Shown here: one piece after another, positions 42,645-52,697 of the stretch
How the letters are laid out: each line of letters opens with the position of its first letter
How positions within the stretch are numbered: position 1 is the first letter of the stretch
Source: Paracoccus contaminans
GTDB taxonomy: Bacteria > Pseudomonadota > Alphaproteobacteria > Rhodobacterales > Rhodobacteraceae
Length of the DNA: 64,000 nucleotides
NCBI RefSeq assembly: GCF_002105555.1
Contig: NZ_CP020612.1
Location: forward strand, 186,001 to 250,000
Direction of reading: 5' to 3'
Position numbers and translations under genes: made by a program
The notes under the pieces: model-generated
The model's input: only the letters and a program-made list of their open reading frames with translations
What the model was told of the DNA's origin: nothing
Databases searched by the model: none

Positions 42645-43259
42645 TCAGGGATAAAGCCGGGATACCGACCACGATTCGTGAGGCTGCGCCCGCGTCCAGG
42701 CGAATCTGTCATGCAGCCGGAAGGCGCCGTCGGCCCAGAATTCGATGTGCAGGGGCGTGATGGCAAAGCCCCCCCAGAATGGCGGGCGCGCCGGATCGTC
42801 CCCGTGGAGGCGTTCCTGCTGCTGCACCGCCTCGACAAGGGCGGCGCGGCTTTCCAGCGGGCGGCTCTGCCGGCTCGCCCAGGCGCCGATGCGTGATTGC
42901 AGGGCACGGCTGGCATAATAGGCATCCGCCCTGCCGTCATCCTCGCGCCGGACCAGCCCGCGGACGCGGATCTGCCGGCGCAGCGATTTCCAGTGCAGCA
43001 CGAGCGCGGCGACGCCCGTTTCGGCAATCTGCCGGCCCTTGTCGCTGTCATAGTTGGTGTAGAACACGAAGGCGCCCTGCGGCCCCGGCTCGATGTCCTT
43101 GAGCAGCACCATCCGCACGTCGGGCATGCCGGCCGCGTCCACCGTCGCCAGCGCCATGGCGTTGGGATCGTTCGGCTCGGTCGCGCCAGCCTCGTCCAGC
43201 CAGGCCCGCGCCAGCGCGAAAGGGTCATCCCCGGCAAATATTCCGTCGCGGTCGCTCAT
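42645..43259 (-). CDS. pdxH: Pyridoxamine 5'-phosphate oxidase
   Basis: FMN enzyme that makes pyridoxal 5'-phosphate. 204 residues: [73 protein letters not shown] and [16 protein letters not shown], ending in VSRLYP. Start ATG 43259 (MSDRDGIF). Divergent from fabI with a 61-base shared upstream region, where TTGATG and CATAAT are visible but spaced only 15 apart. Confidence 0.95.
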   Translation of the reverse strand: MSDRDGIFAGDDPFALARAWLDEAGATEPNDPNAMALATVDAAGMPDVRMVLLKDIEPGPQGAFVFYTNYDSDKGRQIAETGVAALVLHWKSLRRQIRVRGLVRREDDGRADAYYASRALQSRIGAWASRQSRPLESRAALVEAVQQQERLHGDDPARPPFWGGFAITPLHIEFWADGAFRLHDRFAWTRAQPHESWSVSRLYP

Positions 43260-43320
43260 CTTGATGCCCTCACGGCTTTGGCATAATCCTCGCGGAAGTT
43301 GAACTCTCTGGGGATGACTC

Positions 43321-44163
43321 ATGTCAAGCGAGCGCGATGCTGCCGGTCTGATGACGGGGAAACGCGGCCTGATCATGGGGCTGGCGAACGACAAGTCGAT
43401 TGCCTGGGGAATCGCCCGGACGCTGGCCGATCATGGCGCCTCGCTGGCGTTTTCCTATCAGGGCGAGGCGCTGAGAAAGCGGGTCGAGCCGCTGGCCGCG
43501 CAGCTTGGGTCGGACATCGTGCTGCCATGCGACGTGACCGATGCCGCTTCGGTCGATGCGCTGTTCGCCGCGTTGAAGGACCGCTGGGGCGGGCTTGACT
43601 TTCTTGTCCACGCGATCGGCTTTTCCAACAAGGATGAGCTGCGCGGCCGCTATGTCGATACCAGCCGCGAGAATTTCCTGATGACGATGGACATTTCGGT
43701 GTTCTCGTTCACAGCCGTGGCCCGGCAGGCGGCGGCGATGATGACGAATGGCGGCAGCATGCTGACGCTGACCTATTACGGGGCCGAGCGGGTGATGCCG
43801 CATTACAACGTCATGGGCATCGCCAAGGCCGCGCTCGAGGCGTCGGTGCGCTATCTGGCCGAGGATCTGGGCAAGGACGGCATCCGCGTGAACGCCATCT
43901 CGGCCGGGCCGATCAAGACGCTTGCCGCCTCGGGCATCGGCGATTTCCGCTATATCATGAAGTGGAACGAGCTGAACTCTCCGCTGCGCCGAAACGTCAC
44001 GACCGAGGATGTGGGCCGTTCGGCGCTGTATCTGCTGTCCGATCTGGGCTCGGGCGTCACCGGCGAGACGCACCACGTCGACGCAGGCTATCACGTTGTC
44101 GGCATGAAGGCGGTGGATGCGCCCGACATCGACGCCGTGACCAACCGCAAGGCGGCCGAGTAA
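43321..44163 (+). CDS. fabI: Enoyl-[acyl-carrier-protein] reductase (NADH)
   Basis: Last step of the fatty-acid elongation cycle. 280-residue atypical short-chain dehydrogenase: [20 protein letters not shown] for NADH binding, [13 protein letters not shown], and the FabI catalytic spacing Tyr-x6-Tyr-x-x-Met-x(6)Lys in [34 protein letters not shown] follows in the substrate loop. A shorter start at MTGKRGLIM is possible. Confidence 0.96.
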   Translation: MSSERDAAGLMTGKRGLIMGLANDKSIAWGIARTLADHGASLAFSYQGEALRKRVEPLAAQLGSDIVLPCDVTDAASVDALFAALKDRWGGLDFLVHAIGFSNKDELRGRYVDTSRENFLMTMDISVFSFTAVARQAAAMMTNGGSMLTLTYYGAERVMPHYNVMGIAKAALEASVRYLAEDLGKDGIRVNAISAGPIKTLAASGIGDFRYIMKWNELNSPLRRNVTTEDVGRSALYLLSDLGSGVTGETHHVDAGYHVVGMKAVDAPDIDAVTNRKAAE

Positions 44164-44169
44164 GCGGGC

Positions 44170-44781
44170 TTGACCGGCATCACCCTGCCCCAGCTTGCCC
44201 TGTTCGTCGGCACGCTGGCAGGGGCGATCATCTCGCCCGGCCCGGCGATCATCGCCGCCGCCAAGTCGGCGGCGGCGCGGGGGCCGCGGGCGTCGATGCC
44301 TTATGCGATGGGGCTGGCCTTCGGCGCCTCGCTGTGGTGCCTTTTCGCGGTGCTGGGGCTGACGGTGCTGTTCCGCATGGTCCCGCAGCTTTACACCGCC
44401 CTCAAGGTGATCGGCGGCGCCTATCTGGTCTGGATCGCCGTCCAGATGATCCGCCACGCCGCCGAGCCGCCGGGCATGGACGAGAGGACCACCGCCGGCC
44501 CCGGCTTTGTGCAGGGCATGGCGTTGAACCTGTCCAATCCCAAGCCGGCGCTGTTCTATGGCAGCGTGATCCTGTCGGTCTTTCCTGCCCTGCAGGGCGG
44601 CGCCAGCCTGGTGATCTATCTGGTCGCGCTGTCGGTCGAGCTGTCGTTCTATGCGGCCATTACGGCATTGATGGCGACCGCGCCGGTGCGCCGCCGGTAC
44701 GGCGCGGCAAAGACCTGGATCGACCGCATTGCCGGGGCGCTGATCGGTGCGCTAGGGCTGGCGCTGATGATCCGCCACTGA
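44170..44781 (+). CDS. LysE/RhtB-family exporter
   Basis: 203 residues, five to six membrane segments. Family signatures [20 protein letters not shown] (residues 16-35), [17 protein letters not shown] and [20 protein letters not shown]. It exports amino acids or related small molecules; substrate not readable. TTG start 6 bases after fabI, so likely cotranscribed. Confidence 0.9.
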   Translation: MTGITLPQLALFVGTLAGAIISPGPAIIAAAKSAAARGPRASMPYAMGLAFGASLWCLFAVLGLTVLFRMVPQLYTALKVIGGAYLVWIAVQMIRHAAEPPGMDERTTAGPGFVQGMALNLSNPKPALFYGSVILSVFPALQGGASLVIYLVALSVELSFYAAITALMATAPVRRRYGAAKTWIDRIAGALIGALGLALMIRH

Positions 44782-44798
44782 CAGTCAAAGGTTTGCCC

Positions 44799-45329
44799 AT
44801 GGCCCGCCCCCTATCCGACCGCCTGCCCCATGAACGCGGCTTTCACGTAAGCTGGGACCAGCTGCACCGGGACGCCCGCGCCCTGGCCTGGCGGTTGCAG
44901 GACACCGCGCCCGCGGGGGGCGGCGAATGGCGGGCGGTGGTGGCGATCACCCGCGGCGGCATGGTCCCCGCGATGATCGTGGCGCGCGAGCTGGACATCC
45001 GCGTCATCGACACGATCTCGGTCAAGTCCTATCGCGGCGACGGCGACAAGGGCATCCAGGGCGAGCTTCAGGTTCTCAAATCCCCCGATGCCGGGATGAT
45101 GGGGGATGGCGAGGGTGTGCTGGTCGTGGATGATCTGGTGGACAGCGGGCGCACGCTCGAACTGGTGCGCCAGCTTTTCCCCAAGGCGCATTTCGCCACC
45201 GTCTATGCCAAGCCCAAGGGCCAGCCGATCGTCCAGACCTATATCACCGAGGTCAGCCAGGACACCTGGATCTTTTTCCCCTGGGATATGGCGCTGCAAT
45301 ATGTCGAGCCGTATCGCGGCAGCGATTGA
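44799..45329 (+). CDS. gpt: Xanthine phosphoribosyltransferase-like protein
   Basis: 176 residues, type I phosphoribosyltransferase fold with the PRPP motif [18 protein letters not shown] and the upstream [20 protein letters not shown] loop. The C-terminal [10 protein letters not shown] is found in xanthine-guanine phosphoribosyltransferases. It salvages purines with PRPP. Start ATG at 44799, 18 bases after the exporter gene. Confidence 0.85.
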   Translation: MARPLSDRLPHERGFHVSWDQLHRDARALAWRLQDTAPAGGGEWRAVVAITRGGMVPAMIVARELDIRVIDTISVKSYRGDGDKGIQGELQVLKSPDAGMMGDGEGVLVVDDLVDSGRTLELVRQLFPKAHFATVYAKPKGQPIVQTYITEVSQDTWIFFPWDMALQYVEPYRGSD

Positions 45330-45795
45330 TGCCGCTGCTCCCCCAAGGCCGCTGGGCGCTGCGGGGCCGTTCGGGCATGGGCTTGCCGCAATAGCGGCTT
45401 TGCCCCCCTTCAGCCGGTGCGGGGCGCCAGTCTGTTCACGATCCTGGCGCGGGCCGACGTGCCAGGTGCAGATGTGGCTGCGCCCGAGCTTGATGGGAAT
45501 GGCCCGGCCGCCCGTGCCCGGCCGCTCATCGGCCTTCTGCCCCTGTTGATCACGGGGCGGGGCAGGTCTCTGCGCTTTATCGCCTGGCATGCAGGGCGGC
45601 GATGGCCTGCCCGGCAGCGCGTTTTTTCGCGGGCCTCATCCGGTTTCGAGCGCCCCGCCCGCATCTGAACGGATCGTCGACGATGCTGGCCCTGCCCGCG
45701 TTTGACGCGCTGATGCCATACCTGCTGGGCCAGAACCGGCCGGCCCACGAAAAACGACGCCGGCATGACCGGCGGCGCTGAAAATGCCTGGGGCG
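45330..45795. other. Non-coding stretch after gpt
   Basis: 466 bases. Short open frames on both strands lack ribosome sites and show no recognisable sequence. No repeat or RNA gene seen. Confidence 0.55.
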
Positions 45796-45984
45796 TCAGG
45801 CCGACGCCTTGTCCGGGTCGGGGATGTCCGCTTCCTTTTCGGCAGCGGGCGGGGCGCCGGTCGGTTGGTCGTGCTGATGCGCCCTGTTCTGGCCCATCAG
45901 GCGCTTGTTGCGTTCCGCCTCGTCCGGGGTGACGTCCTGCACGGGGTTATAGCGCGTGCGGTCAATGGGAAGGCCATTGCTCAT
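45796..45984 (-). CDS. Small hydrophilic hypothetical protein (62 aa)
   Basis: Not recognised. 62 residues, very polar, begins MSNGLPIDRTRYNPVQDVTP, rich in Asp, Pro, Arg and Ala, with no hydrophobic core, so probably disordered. AAGGAG lies 8 bases before the ATG at 45984, a strong ribosome site that argues for real translation. It follows the next small gene on the same strand by 23 bases, suggesting a two-gene unit. Confidence 0.65.
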   Translation of the reverse strand: MSNGLPIDRTRYNPVQDVTPDEAERNKRLMGQNRAHQHDQPTGAPPAAEKEADIPDPDKASA

Positions 45985-46007
45985 TTCCGGTGCTCCTTCT
46001 CAGCAGG

Positions 46008-46211
46008 TCAGGCGCCGACATCATCGGGGCCGCGTGCCGCGGTCGGGGCCGTCCCGTTTGCCGGGATGCCATCGCGGGATGCCTCGCCTCGATATTCATT
46101 CTGCAACGAGGATTGGTTGCCCTGCGGCGCCGCGTCATGCTTTTCGCCCGACTGAGCGTTGTGCGGCTGGGCCGGTTGCGAGGGGCTGGCGGGGGCTTTC
46201 TCGGTCATCAT
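46008..46211 (-). CDS. Small hydrophilic hypothetical protein (67 aa)
   Basis: Not recognised. 67 residues rich in Ala, Pro, Gln, Asn and Gly, with no hydrophobic segment and presumed intrinsically disordered. GGGAGA is 5 bases before the ATG at 46211; a second ATG follows directly. Composition recalls hydrophilin-like stress proteins, but this is only a compositional impression. Sits upstream of the 62-residue gene and 84 bases from the trpE stop. Confidence 0.6.
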   Translation of the reverse strand: MMTEKAPASPSQPAQPHNAQSGEKHDAAPQGNQSSLQNEYRGEASRDGIPANGTAPTAARGPDDVGA

Positions 46212-46294
46212 CGCTGTCTCCCTTGTCATGCAGGGGAAACAGCGGCGGGGCGGGGCTGGTTCCCCGCCGCCAGCGGGCCGGCCCACGCGCGGCG

Positions 46295-47800
46295 CTAGCC
46301 GTTGCCCCGCACGAAGCGGCCGGCCCCCTCGGCCGCGCGGATCATTGCCCTGGACTTGTGCACGCATTCCATGAACTCGGCCTCGGGATCGCTGTCATAG
46401 ACGACGCCCCCTCCGGCCTGGACATACAGCGTGCCGTCCTTGACGACCCCCGTGCGCAGCGCGATGCACATGTCCATCTCGCCATTGGCGGCGAAATAGC
46501 CGATGGCGCCGCCATAGATGCCGCGCTTTTCAGGCTCCAGCTCGTCGATGATTTCCATCGCGCGCACCTTGGGCGCGCCCGATACCGTTCCCGCCGGCAT
46601 CCCCGCCAGCAGCGCCGACAGCGCATCCTGATCCTCGGACAGCGTGCCCACGACGTTCGACACGATATGCATGACGTGGGAATAACGCTCGATGATGAAT
46701 TCTTCGGTCGGGCGCACGGTGCCGACACGGGCGACGCGCCCCACATCATTGCGGCCCAGATCGAGCAGCATCAGATGCTCGGCCAGTTCCTTTTCATCGG
46801 CCAGAAGGCTTGCTTCGTTGGCCCGGTCCTCGTCGGGGGTGGCGCCGCGCGGGCGGGTGCCGGCAATGGGGCGGATCGTCACCTCGCCGCCCCTGACCCG
46901 GACGAGGATCTCGGGGCTGGCGCCAACGATCTGAAACCCGCCCATGTTCAGGAAGAACATGAAGGGCGAGGGGTTGGTGCGCCGCAACGAGCGATACAAC
47001 GCAAAGGGCGGCAGCGGAAAATCCAGCGCCCAGCGCTGTGACGGGACGACCTGAAAGATGTCGCCGGCGCGGATATAGTCCTTGGCCCTTTCCACCGCCG
47101 CGACATAACCCTCGCGCGTGAAGTTGGATCGCGGCTCGCCGATGGCGCCGCCCTGGCCCAGCGCCCTCGGCTCGGCCGGCTGGCGGTCCAGCGATCGCAG
47201 CGCCTCCATCACCCGCTCGGCAGCCTGGGCATAGGCGGCACGGGCCGGGATGGCCGCATCGTGCCAGGCCGGGGCGCACAGCGTCACCTCGCCCTTGACG
47301 CCGTCCAGCACCGCCACCACCGAGGGGCGTATCAGCATCGCATCGGGCACCCCGATCGGGTCAGGGTTGCCGCCCGGCAGCCGTTCGACCAGCCGGATCA
47401 TGTCATAGCCCAGATAGCCGAACAGGCCTGCCGCCGCGGGGGGAACGCCCTCGGGCATCTCGATCCGGCTTTCGGCGATCAGCGCGCGCAGGGATACCAG
47501 CGCGGGGCGCGCATCATCGGCAAAGCCGTCCGAATAGCGGGCCTGCCGGTTGATCCGCGCCTTGCCTTCGCGGCATTCCCAGATCAGGTCGGGCTTCATC
47601 CCGATGATGGAATAGCGGCCCCTGATCTCGCCGCCCGTCACGCTTTCCAGCATGAAGGACATGGGCTGCGCCTCGGCCAGCTTGAGCATCAGGCTGACGG
47701 GCGTGTCGAGATCGGCGGCCAGGCGCATCGTGACCAGCTGGTTGCGGCCCTCGGCCCAGCCGCGCTCGAAGGCGGCGAAATCAGGCGACAGCTCCATCAC
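46295..47800 (-). CDS. trpE: Anthranilate synthase component I
   Basis: Converts chorismate to anthranilate using ammonia from TrpG. 501 residues. N-terminal tryptophan-sensing region with LLKLAEAQPMSFMLESVTGG; chorismate-binding domain with RAGDIFQVVPSQRWALDFPL, IRPIAGTRPRGATPDEDRAN, LDLGRNDVGRVARVGTV, MPAGTVSGAPKVRAMEIIDE and IALRTGVVKDGTLYVQAGGG. The ATG overlaps the ppiD stop (ATGA). Transcribed away from trpGD. Confidence 0.96.
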   Translation of the reverse strand: MMELSPDFAAFERGWAEGRNQLVTMRLAADLDTPVSLMLKLAEAQPMSFMLESVTGGEIRGRYSIIGMKPDLIWECREGKARINRQARYSDGFADDARPALVSLRALIAESRIEMPEGVPPAAAGLFGYLGYDMIRLVERLPGGNPDPIGVPDAMLIRPSVVAVLDGVKGEVTLCAPAWHDAAIPARAAYAQAAERVMEALRSLDRQPAEPRALGQGGAIGEPRSNFTREGYVAAVERAKDYIRAGDIFQVVPSQRWALDFPLPPFALYRSLRRTNPSPFMFFLNMGGFQIVGASPEILVRVRGGEVTIRPIAGTRPRGATPDEDRANEASLLADEKELAEHLMLLDLGRNDVGRVARVGTVRPTEEFIIERYSHVMHIVSNVVGTLSEDQDALSALLAGMPAGTVSGAPKVRAMEIIDELEPEKRGIYGGAIGYFAANGEMDMCIALRTGVVKDGTLYVQAGGGVVYDSDPEAEFMECVHKSRAMIRAAEGAGRFVRGNG

Positions 47801-49740
47801 TGGATCCGCTTGTTCGAGGCGTCGATGGCGGCCGTGTCGATCCGGATCCCATGGTCTGCCTGCACCGCGCGGACATAGGATTCCATCAGATCACCCTGCA
47901 CCGAATCGGTCAGGCGCTTGCCCACCCCCTCGAGCACCGGCTGGGCATCGGCGGAGGCCAGATCAGCCCGCGTCACCCCATCGAGCCGGATCAGGAAAAC
48001 GCGCCCCTCGGCCTCGACCGCGATTGTCTCGCCCGGCTTTTTCAGGCGGAAGGCTGCGGCGGTGACGGCGGCCGGCACCCCCTCGATGCCGGTATCGCGC
48101 TCCACCGCTTTGACGGCGGTCAGCGAAACGGCCGGTGCGGGCGCCGCGGGGGCCGCTTCTGCGCCCGGCCCCTGCCCCGCAGCGGCGCCAGCCTGGGGCG
48201 CAGGGTTCTGCGCCGCGGCAGGCTGCGCCATGTCGGCGGCCGGGCCGAGCCGCAGGGCTTCCTCCTCGGCGGCGGCCTTCAGCTGGCGGCGGGTTTCCTC
48301 GGCCATCCAGTCCTTGGCGACACGCTCGCGCACCTGGTCAAAGGGGATCAGCGCGGGCGGCACCACCTGATCGAGCCGCAGCACGAAGATGCCCCCGTCA
48401 TCGAGCGGATGGACCTGCGGGAAATCCTTGTCGGTGACCGACTGCGCCTGTTCGCGGAAGGCCGGATAGGCGGCGATGCCCTGTTCGGGCGTGTCGGCGG
48501 AATAATCGATGCTGCCCAGCTTCATGGGCGTATCCTTTGGCAGATCCTCAAGCGTCGCGCCGCCCGCGATCAGGTCGGTGAATTGCGGCGCCTGCTCCTC
48601 GATCTGGCGCCGGGCGCGGTCGGCCGCGGCTTCGGCGCGCAGCTCGGTCCGCGCCTGCTCGAAGGGGATGTTCACCGGCTCGAGGATCGCGTTCATCGAC
48701 ATCAGGGCCGGCCCGAATTCGGTCGGCAGCGGGCCGACGACGCCCGGCTGGCCGAGGGCGAAGACCGCCGCTCCGGCCGTGCCCAGCTGCGCCTGCGTCA
48801 CCTCGCCCAGGTCGATGTCGGAAAGCTGCAGGCCGCGTTCGGCGGCAAGCTGTTCAAAGCTGGCCTGCCCGGCATCCAGCCGCGCCTTGGCCGCCTCGGC
48901 GGCGGCCTGGCTTTCAAAGACCAGCCGCTCGACCATGCGCCGTTCGGGCTGCTGGTACTCGGCGATGCGCTGCTGGTAGAGATCGCGCAGCGCCTGTTCG
49001 TCCAGCGTCACGCCGGGCGCCAGCATCTCGGGCGTCAGCCAGGCATAGGTGATCTTGCGGATCTCGGGCGTGGTGAAGCGTTGCGCATTGGCCTTGTGCC
49101 AGGCGACCAGGGTGCCTTCGTCGGGCATGGCGACCGGGCTTTTCAGCTGCGCCGCCGTCAGTTCGGTCCAGGACAGATCGCGCTTTTCCAGCAGCCAGCC
49201 GGCGGTGCGCTCGCGCAGCGTGGCCGGGGCAGCCGCCCCGCCGATCACCGCGCGCTGCAGGATGTCGCGCGCCTCGTCCATGCGCAGTTCCTGTTCAAAG
49301 GCGGGCGCGCTCAGCCCTTCGCGCCGCAGCGCGTCGTCATAGCGCGCCTTGTCGAAGCTGCCGTTCTGGCCCTGAAAGGCGCGTATGCCCGTCAGCTGGC
49401 GCAGCACCGCCGCATCGCCGACCGACAGGCCGATCTGGCGCGCCTCGTCCTCAAGCGCGGCGGCCGCGAACAGGCGGGCCTGCGCGGCCTGGGGGGCGCC
49501 TATCGCCTTGGCCTGCTCGATGCTGATGTTCTGGCCGGTCTGGGCGCGGAAGTTCTGGATTTCGGCCCGCACCGCGCGCAGATAGTCCGACGTGCCGATC
49601 GTGGTGTCCCCGACCGAACCGATGGTGCCGACCACCCCGCCCGAAAAGTTGCGCACGCCAAAGCCCCCCAGCCCCAGCAGCACCATGCCCATCAGTATCC
49701 AGGCGATGGCGGACTGGCCCTTGCTGCGCATGCTGGTCAT
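47797..49740 (-). CDS. ppiD: Periplasmic peptidyl-prolyl isomerase/chaperone PpiD-like
   Basis: 647 residues. One membrane anchor near residues 13-32 (AWILMGMVLLGLGGFGV), a SurA-N-like helical domain (about 40-200), a parvulin-type domain (about 240-370) with reduced conservation, and a C-terminal region split by an Ala/Pro/Gln-rich linker (about 510-555). Assists folding of exported proteins at the inner membrane. Coupled to trpE; this ppiD-trpE order is common in Rhodobacteraceae. Confidence 0.88.
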   Translation of the reverse strand: MTSMRSKGQSAIAWILMGMVLLGLGGFGVRNFSGGVVGTIGSVGDTTIGTSDYLRAVRAEIQNFRAQTGQNISIEQAKAIGAPQAAQARLFAAAALEDEARQIGLSVGDAAVLRQLTGIRAFQGQNGSFDKARYDDALRREGLSAPAFEQELRMDEARDILQRAVIGGAAAPATLRERTAGWLLEKRDLSWTELTAAQLKSPVAMPDEGTLVAWHKANAQRFTTPEIRKITYAWLTPEMLAPGVTLDEQALRDLYQQRIAEYQQPERRMVERLVFESQAAAEAAKARLDAGQASFEQLAAERGLQLSDIDLGEVTQAQLGTAGAAVFALGQPGVVGPLPTEFGPALMSMNAILEPVNIPFEQARTELRAEAAADRARRQIEEQAPQFTDLIAGGATLEDLPKDTPMKLGSIDYSADTPEQGIAAYPAFREQAQSVTDKDFPQVHPLDDGGIFVLRLDQVVPPALIPFDQVRERVAKDWMAEETRRQLKAAAEEEALRLGPAADMAQPAAAQNPAPQAGAAAGQGPGAEAAPAAPAPAVSLTAVKAVERDTGIEGVPAAVTAAAFRLKKPGETIAVEAEGRVFLIRLDGVTRADLASADAQPVLEGVGKRLTDSVQGDLMESYVRAVQADHGIRIDTAAIDASNKRIQ

Positions 49741-49790
49741 GGGGAACCTTTCGTCTGTTCTGCCACTGCCCTCGATCAGGCCCGGCGTGT

Positions 49791-51005
49791 TTAGGCCCCG
49801 CCCGCCCGGCCGGCAAGGTCGCCCGCGGCGGCGCGGCCAAAGGCCGACAGGCGCGCGCCCAGCGCCTCGATCCCGCCCGTGTCCGCATTGGCAAAGGCGA
49901 TGCGCACATGACGCGCGCCGGCCGGATCATCCTCGGGCATGAACATGGTGCCGGGCAGCAGCAGCACGCCTGCCTCGCGCACCAGGCGCGGCGCAAGGCT
50001 GGCCGAACTTTCGGCGAAGGGGTGTTCGGCCCAGGCGAAATAGGCCCCGCAGCCTTTCAGCCGCCAGCCCTCCATCTGTGCCATCACGCGGGCCATCGCC
50101 GCGCGGCGGCGCAGGATCTCGGCCCGCTCGGCCGCCAGCCATTCGCCAAGGTTGCGCATGCCCCATAGCGCCCCGACCTGCCCCAGCTGGCCGGTGCAGA
50201 TCGCCACGGTGTCGAGGAATTTTTCAACCTCGACCAGCCGGGCCGGGCTGGCGACCAGCGCCCCGACGCGGTGGCCGGTCAGCCGGAACGCCTTGGAAAA
50301 GGAATAGAGCTGGATCAGCGTGTCGCCCCAGTCGGGGTCGGCAAACAGCTGATGGGGCGCGTCGGGGCGCGAATCAAAGTCGCGGTAGGTCTCGTCCACG
50401 ATCAGCGACAGGCCCCGCGCGCGGCACAGATCCAGAAAGCCCCGCAGGACCTCGGCCGGATATTCGGCGCCCGAGGGGTTGTTGGGGCTGACCAGCACGA
50501 TGGCGCGCGTGCGCGGCGTGATCAGCGCGGCAGCCGCCTGCGGCTCGGGCACCATCCCCTGCCCGCAGGACAGGGGCACGGCGCGGATGCCATGCATGTC
50601 CAGCCACATCTTGTGGTTGAAATACCATGGCACGGGGATCACGATCTCGTCCCCGGCGCCCGCCACCGTGGCCACGGCGGCGCAGAACGCCTGGTTGCAC
50701 CCCTGGGTGATCGCGACATTGCCCGGCGCGACGGGTCCGCCATAAGCGCGCGTCCATTCAGCGGCGACTGCTTCGCGCAGATCGGCATTGCCCAGCACGG
50801 GGCCGTAAAGATGCGCCTCGGGCCGGTTGAGCGCCGCCTCGGCAATGGCCTGGCGCAGCCCTTCGGGCGGGGGATCGACCGGCGCGGCTTGGCTGACATT
50901 GATCAGAGGGCGATCCTGGGAAAAGGCCAACCCCTCGAGCCAGCGGCGCGCCTCCATGACCGGGGGGCGGAAGGTGGCGGCAAGCGCCGGATTGAGCGGG
51001 TGCAT
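49791..51005 (-). CDS. Class I/II aminotransferase (PLP-dependent)
   Basis: 404 residues, fold type I. AITQGCNQAFCAAVATVAGA, VLVSPNNPSGAEYPAEVLRG, LIVDETYRDFD and the PLP lysine in LYSFSKAFRLTGHRVGAL. Closest in style to aspartate/alanine-type aminotransferases; the substrate is not assignable. The start overlaps the stop of the upstream gene (TGATG). Ends 50 bases before ppiD. Confidence 0.9.
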   Translation of the reverse strand: MHPLNPALAATFRPPVMEARRWLEGLAFSQDRPLINVSQAAPVDPPPEGLRQAIAEAALNRPEAHLYGPVLGNADLREAVAAEWTRAYGGPVAPGNVAITQGCNQAFCAAVATVAGAGDEIVIPVPWYFNHKMWLDMHGIRAVPLSCGQGMVPEPQAAAALITPRTRAIVLVSPNNPSGAEYPAEVLRGFLDLCRARGLSLIVDETYRDFDSRPDAPHQLFADPDWGDTLIQLYSFSKAFRLTGHRVGALVASPARLVEVEKFLDTVAICTGQLGQVGALWGMRNLGEWLAAERAEILRRRAAMARVMAQMEGWRLKGCGAYFAWAEHPFAESSASLAPRLVREAGVLLLPGTMFMPEDDPAGARHVRIAFANADTGGIEALGARLSAFGRAAAGDLAGRAGGA

Positions 51006-51877
51006 CAGTCGGCTCCGTTCCTGAGATCGCTAAGGTCGGGCTGCGCGGGGGATCGCGCGGGCGGCTGGGCCAGCAGTGGCGGCTGGCGCAATGCGCGGCC
51101 GGGCACCAGCAGCGGCATCGGCAATGACAGATCGGGCGCGGGACGGCCGCGATCGGGGCCGCGATCAGGGCGGGGGGCAGCGTCGGGCTGGGCCTGGGGC
51201 GCCCCGGCGGCGCCAGGAACGGCCCGGCCAAGGGGCACTTGCGGGGCCGCCCCTGCAAGACGGCCCGCCGCCGGCAGGCGATCGGGCGCCGGCACGACGA
51301 CCCGTTCGGGCGGCTCAGGGGAAGGCATTACCGGGGCATCGGACAGCGCAACCGGATCGGGCAAGGCGGTGGACACGGGCGCCAGCGGCGGCGGAGCGGG
51401 GGGCGCGGCGGTTTCCGCCGGCGCCCCGTCGGGCATGGGGGTGCGGGTCGGCGCGGCCTCGGCCTGCGCCTGGGCGGGAAGTGGCGCGACCTTGGGCGCG
51501 GGCGCGGGCGCGGGCTGCGGCGCTGGCCGGACGGGGACATCGTTACCGGCCCTGCGGAACTCGGACCCAACGGGGGGCGGCAGCGAATCGGGCGCGGCAG
51601 CGCGGGGACCGGGCTGCGCCTGCGGGGCCGCCTGCCTGCCCTGCGGGGCAGGCAGCGCGGCTGCCGTCCCGTCCGAAAGGGCATCGTTGGGGGCCGAGGC
51701 GCCGGGGGCCGGGGCGGCAGCATCGCCGCCACCCTTCGCGGCGCGGGCATCCAGCACCGCACGCGGCGCAAAGGCCGGGCCATGCGCGGCGTGATCGCCC
51801 GGCAGGGCCAGCGACAATGCAGCCAGCGTTGCCGCGCTCATCAGCGTGCCGTGGGCGAGTCCGCTCCAGAACCCCAT
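51005..51877 (-). CDS. Proline/alanine-rich membrane-anchored hypothetical protein
   Basis: 290 residues, not recognised as a family. A membrane or signal segment at about residues 5-24 (GLAHGTLMSAATLAALSLAL) is followed by about 260 residues of low-complexity Ala/Pro/Gln/Arg sequence with no catalytic motif. The N-terminus resembles the anchor and linker of the divergent polysaccharide deacetylases of this bacterial family, so it may be such a protein that has lost its enzymatic domain, or a distinct envelope linker. ATG at 51877; stop overlaps the aminotransferase start. Confidence 0.6.
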   Translation of the reverse strand: MGFWSGLAHGTLMSAATLAALSLALPGDHAAHGPAFAPRAVLDARAAKGGGDAAAPAPGASAPNDALSDGTAAALPAPQGRQAAPQAQPGPRAAAPDSLPPPVGSEFRRAGNDVPVRPAPQPAPAPAPKVAPLPAQAQAEAAPTRTPMPDGAPAETAAPPAPPPLAPVSTALPDPVALSDAPVMPSPEPPERVVVPAPDRLPAAGRLAGAAPQVPLGRAVPGAAGAPQAQPDAAPRPDRGPDRGRPAPDLSLPMPLLVPGRALRQPPLLAQPPARSPAQPDLSDLRNGAD

Positions 51878-52034
51878 GTCTCGCCGCCGTCCTCCTGCCT
51901 GTGCGGTGCCGCGCCTGCCCTGCGGGCAACAGGGTTGACCCCGTGGGCAGCCTCTGACCATCTATAGCCCGCCGCCAGCGCGGGCCACCCCCCATGCGCC
52001 GACCGCTGCCCTTCGTGTCACGCGAGCCTTGCCG

Positions 52035-52697
52035 ATGAACGCCATCCCCCTGCCCCCCGGGGCCGACCGCCCCGCCATCCGCACCCTTCCGGGCGATGGT
52101 CCGGCGATCCTGATGATCGACAACTATGACAGCTTCACCTGGAACCTCGTCCACTATCTGGGCGCGGCGGGCGCGGCGGTCGAGGTCGTGCGCAACGATG
52201 CGCTCAGCGTCGAGGCGGCGCTTGCCCGCCGGCCGGCCGGCATCCTGATCTCTCCCGGTCCCTGCGCCCCCGCGCAGGCCGGCATCATCGTCCCGCTGAT
52301 CCGGGCCGCGGCGGGGGCGGGCGTGCCGGTCATGGGGGTCTGCCTTGGCCACCAGGCCATCGGCGAGGCCTTCGGCGGGCACATCGTGCGCGCCGCCCGC
52401 ATCGTCCATGGCAAGGTGGACATGATCGAGCATGACGGCACCGGGCTGTTCGCGGGCCTGCCCTCGCCGATCCGGGCGACGCGCTATCATTCGCTGACGG
52501 TCGCGCCGGAAAGCCTGCCGGGCTGCCTGCGCGTGACCGCCACCGCCGCGGACGGGACGATCATGGGCCTTGCCCACCGCACCCTGCCGGTCGAGGGGGT
52601 GCAGTTCCACCCCGAAAGCATCCGTTCGGAACACGGGCATGCGATGATCGCGAACTTTCTGCGCCGCTGCACCGGCCCCGGAAGGGCTGCGGCATGA
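52035..52697 (+). CDS. trpG: Anthranilate synthase component II (glutamine amidotransferase)
   Basis: Class I glutamine amidotransferase giving ammonia to TrpE. 220 residues: [32 protein letters not shown], nucleophile Cys in [16 protein letters not shown], and the catalytic His-x-Glu in [14 protein letters not shown]. An N-terminal extension of about 25 residues precedes the core; ATG 52035 preferred over TTG 52029. ATGA overlap with trpD. Confidence 0.95.
   Translation: MNAIPLPPGADRPAIRTLPGDGPAILMIDNYDSFTWNLVHYLGAAGAAVEVVRNDALSVEAALARRPAGILISPGPCAPAQAGIIVPLIRAAAGAGVPVMGVCLGHQAIGEAFGGHIVRAARIVHGKVDMIEHDGTGLFAGLPSPIRATRYHSLTVAPESLPGCLRVTATAADGTIMGLAHRTLPVEGVQFHPESIRSEHGHAMIANFLRRCTGPGRAAA

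Noticed and set aside
43261..43287. fabI promoter TTGATG/CATAAT
   Set aside because: Spacing of 15 bases is too short for confidence; left as a mention under pdxH.
47851..49794. 647-residue plus-strand open frame over ppiD
   Set aside because: Antisense to ppiD in GC-rich DNA; codon pattern mirrors the real frame.
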